NCBI GenBank assembly: GCA_002404055.1
Contig: DHIZ01000213.1
Location: 31,065-36,075, forward strand
Length of the DNA stretch: 5,011 nucleotides
Direction: 5' to 3'
Origin: Chloroflexi bacterium UBA4733
Lineage (GTDB): Bacteria > Chloroflexota > UBA4733
Below the pieces are notes generated by a model. The model was not told the origin of the DNA and made no database searches. It saw only the letters and a program-made list of their open reading frames with translations. Shown here piece by piece: positions 4,712-5,011 of the stretch (position 1 is the first letter of the stretch; every line of letters starts with the position of its first letter). A program made the translations under genes and the position numbers.

Positions 4712-5011
4712 ATGGCAGTGGAATCGCGCGGGCGGGCCAAACTCGGGCTGATCCGCGGGCTGTTTGAACGCGGGTACGAGCGCGCGCAGATCCTGGAACT
4801 GTTCCGGCTGATCGACTGGATGCTGGCATTGCCACGGGGGCAAGACGATGTTCTGTGGCGCGAGATTACGCGGATCGAGGAGGAACGACGGATGCCGTAC
4901 ATTACGAGCGTGGAACGGATCGGACGGCGGGAAGGGAGGTTGGAGGGGCAGCGGGCCATGCTCCGCCGCCTAACTCTGGCGCGGTTTGGGACGGTGCCGG
5001 AGGCGCTCGGG
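4712..5011 (+). CDS. Rpn/PD-(D/E)XK transposase-like protein, C-terminal part (copy 2), runs off the window
   Basis: One hundred codons are open from ATG 4712 to the end of the window. The sequence follows the C-terminal half of Rpn-family recombination-promoting nuclease or putative-transposase proteins: KLGLIRGLFERGYERAQILE, LFRLIDWMLALP, REITRIEEERRMPYITSVER, GRREGRLEGQRAML, LARFGTVPEALG. The N-terminal PD-(D/E)XK nuclease domain that should precede it is missing. The frame is open upstream to the antitoxin end, but that sequence is not nuclease-like, so the gene is truncated just before about 4712. It keeps some 35 more N-terminal residues than copy 1. Without the nuclease core it is unlikely to cut DNA. 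It begins 43 bp after the antitoxin stop and could be co-transcribed with the toxin-antitoxin pair. Confidence 0.65.
   Translation, partial: MAVESRGRAKLGLIRGLFERGYERAQILELFRLIDWMLALPRGQDDVLWREITRIEEERRMPYITSVERIGRREGRLEGQRAMLRRLTLARFGTVPEALG
4844..5011 (+). repeat. Imperfect direct repeat, right copy (Rpn tail)
   Basis: This matches 655-846 in the same orientation, lacks the 24-base in-frame insertion of the left copy, and is cut by the window end. Confidence 0.8.

Noticed and set aside
3937..4959. Long 340-codon minus-strand frame
   Set aside because: It is the antisense of the toxin, antitoxin and Rpn-tail genes on the plus strand, all of which have recognisable family sequence. Its translation is arginine/proline/serine-rich, as expected for a shadow in GC-rich DNA.
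1..5011. CRISPR array, complete insertion sequence, rRNA
   Set aside because: No regularly spaced short repeats, no terminal inverted repeats around a transposase gene, and no rRNA-like sequence were seen. The Rpn pieces are called transposase-like only by family name.

Overview
The window looks like accessory DNA from a bacterium with a high-GC genome. The flanks run at about 70% G+C by eye: positions 4201-4260 count 43 of 60. Gene families on the flanks (BrnT-like toxins, ribbon-helix-helix antitoxins, C-terminal pieces of Rpn/transposase-like PD-(D/E)XK proteins) are common in Chloroflexota, Actinomycetota and Cyanobacteria. A Chloroflexota-type host is my best guess, with low confidence. 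The centre (about 1390-2470) has visibly lower G+C: 40% at 1621-1680 and 48% at 1501-1560. It reads as a foreign insert. Layout, left to right. (1) 1-460, plus strand: a truncated BrnT-like toxin gene followed by a ribbon-helix-helix antitoxin gene. (2) 616-945, plus: a 5'-truncated C-terminal piece of an Rpn-family protein, whose stop codon lies on the encoded CCA end of a degenerate tRNA-Lys-like sequence (940-1011, minus). (3) 1012-1387: no recognisable gene, one short palindrome. (4) 1388-2908, minus: a likely two-gene transcription unit. A consensus-like sigma-70 promoter (TTGACA, 17 bp, TATCCT) precedes an unrecognised 139-residue ORF and then a 360-residue protein with an Mrr N-terminal winged helix and a C-terminal PD-(D/E)XK-type nuclease domain, probably a modification- or phage-directed restriction enzyme. 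(5) 3068-3757, minus: an ArdC-like antirestriction zincin (HEWAH motif) that lacks its N-terminal half and is broken by in-frame TGA and TAG codons. The reading frame continues past them and stays coding-like. (6) 3769-3936, plus: a weak gene remnant. (7) 4034-5011, plus: an intact toxin-antitoxin pair (BrnT-like toxin, RHH antitoxin) with a promoter-like double GTATAC site, followed by a second N-terminally truncated Rpn C-terminal domain that runs off the window end. The most striking arrangement is a toxin / antitoxin / Rpn-tail order that occurs twice in the same orientation, at the two ends of the window. The two Rpn tails form an imperfect direct repeat (655-846 and 4844-5011) bracketing a restriction-type nuclease unit and a decayed antirestriction gene. 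This looks like a gene-turnover site where defence and anti-defence genes have been inserted and are decaying. The nuclease with its short upstream partner is the best candidate for an undescribed working system. The short partner is not identified, and its reality is uncertain.
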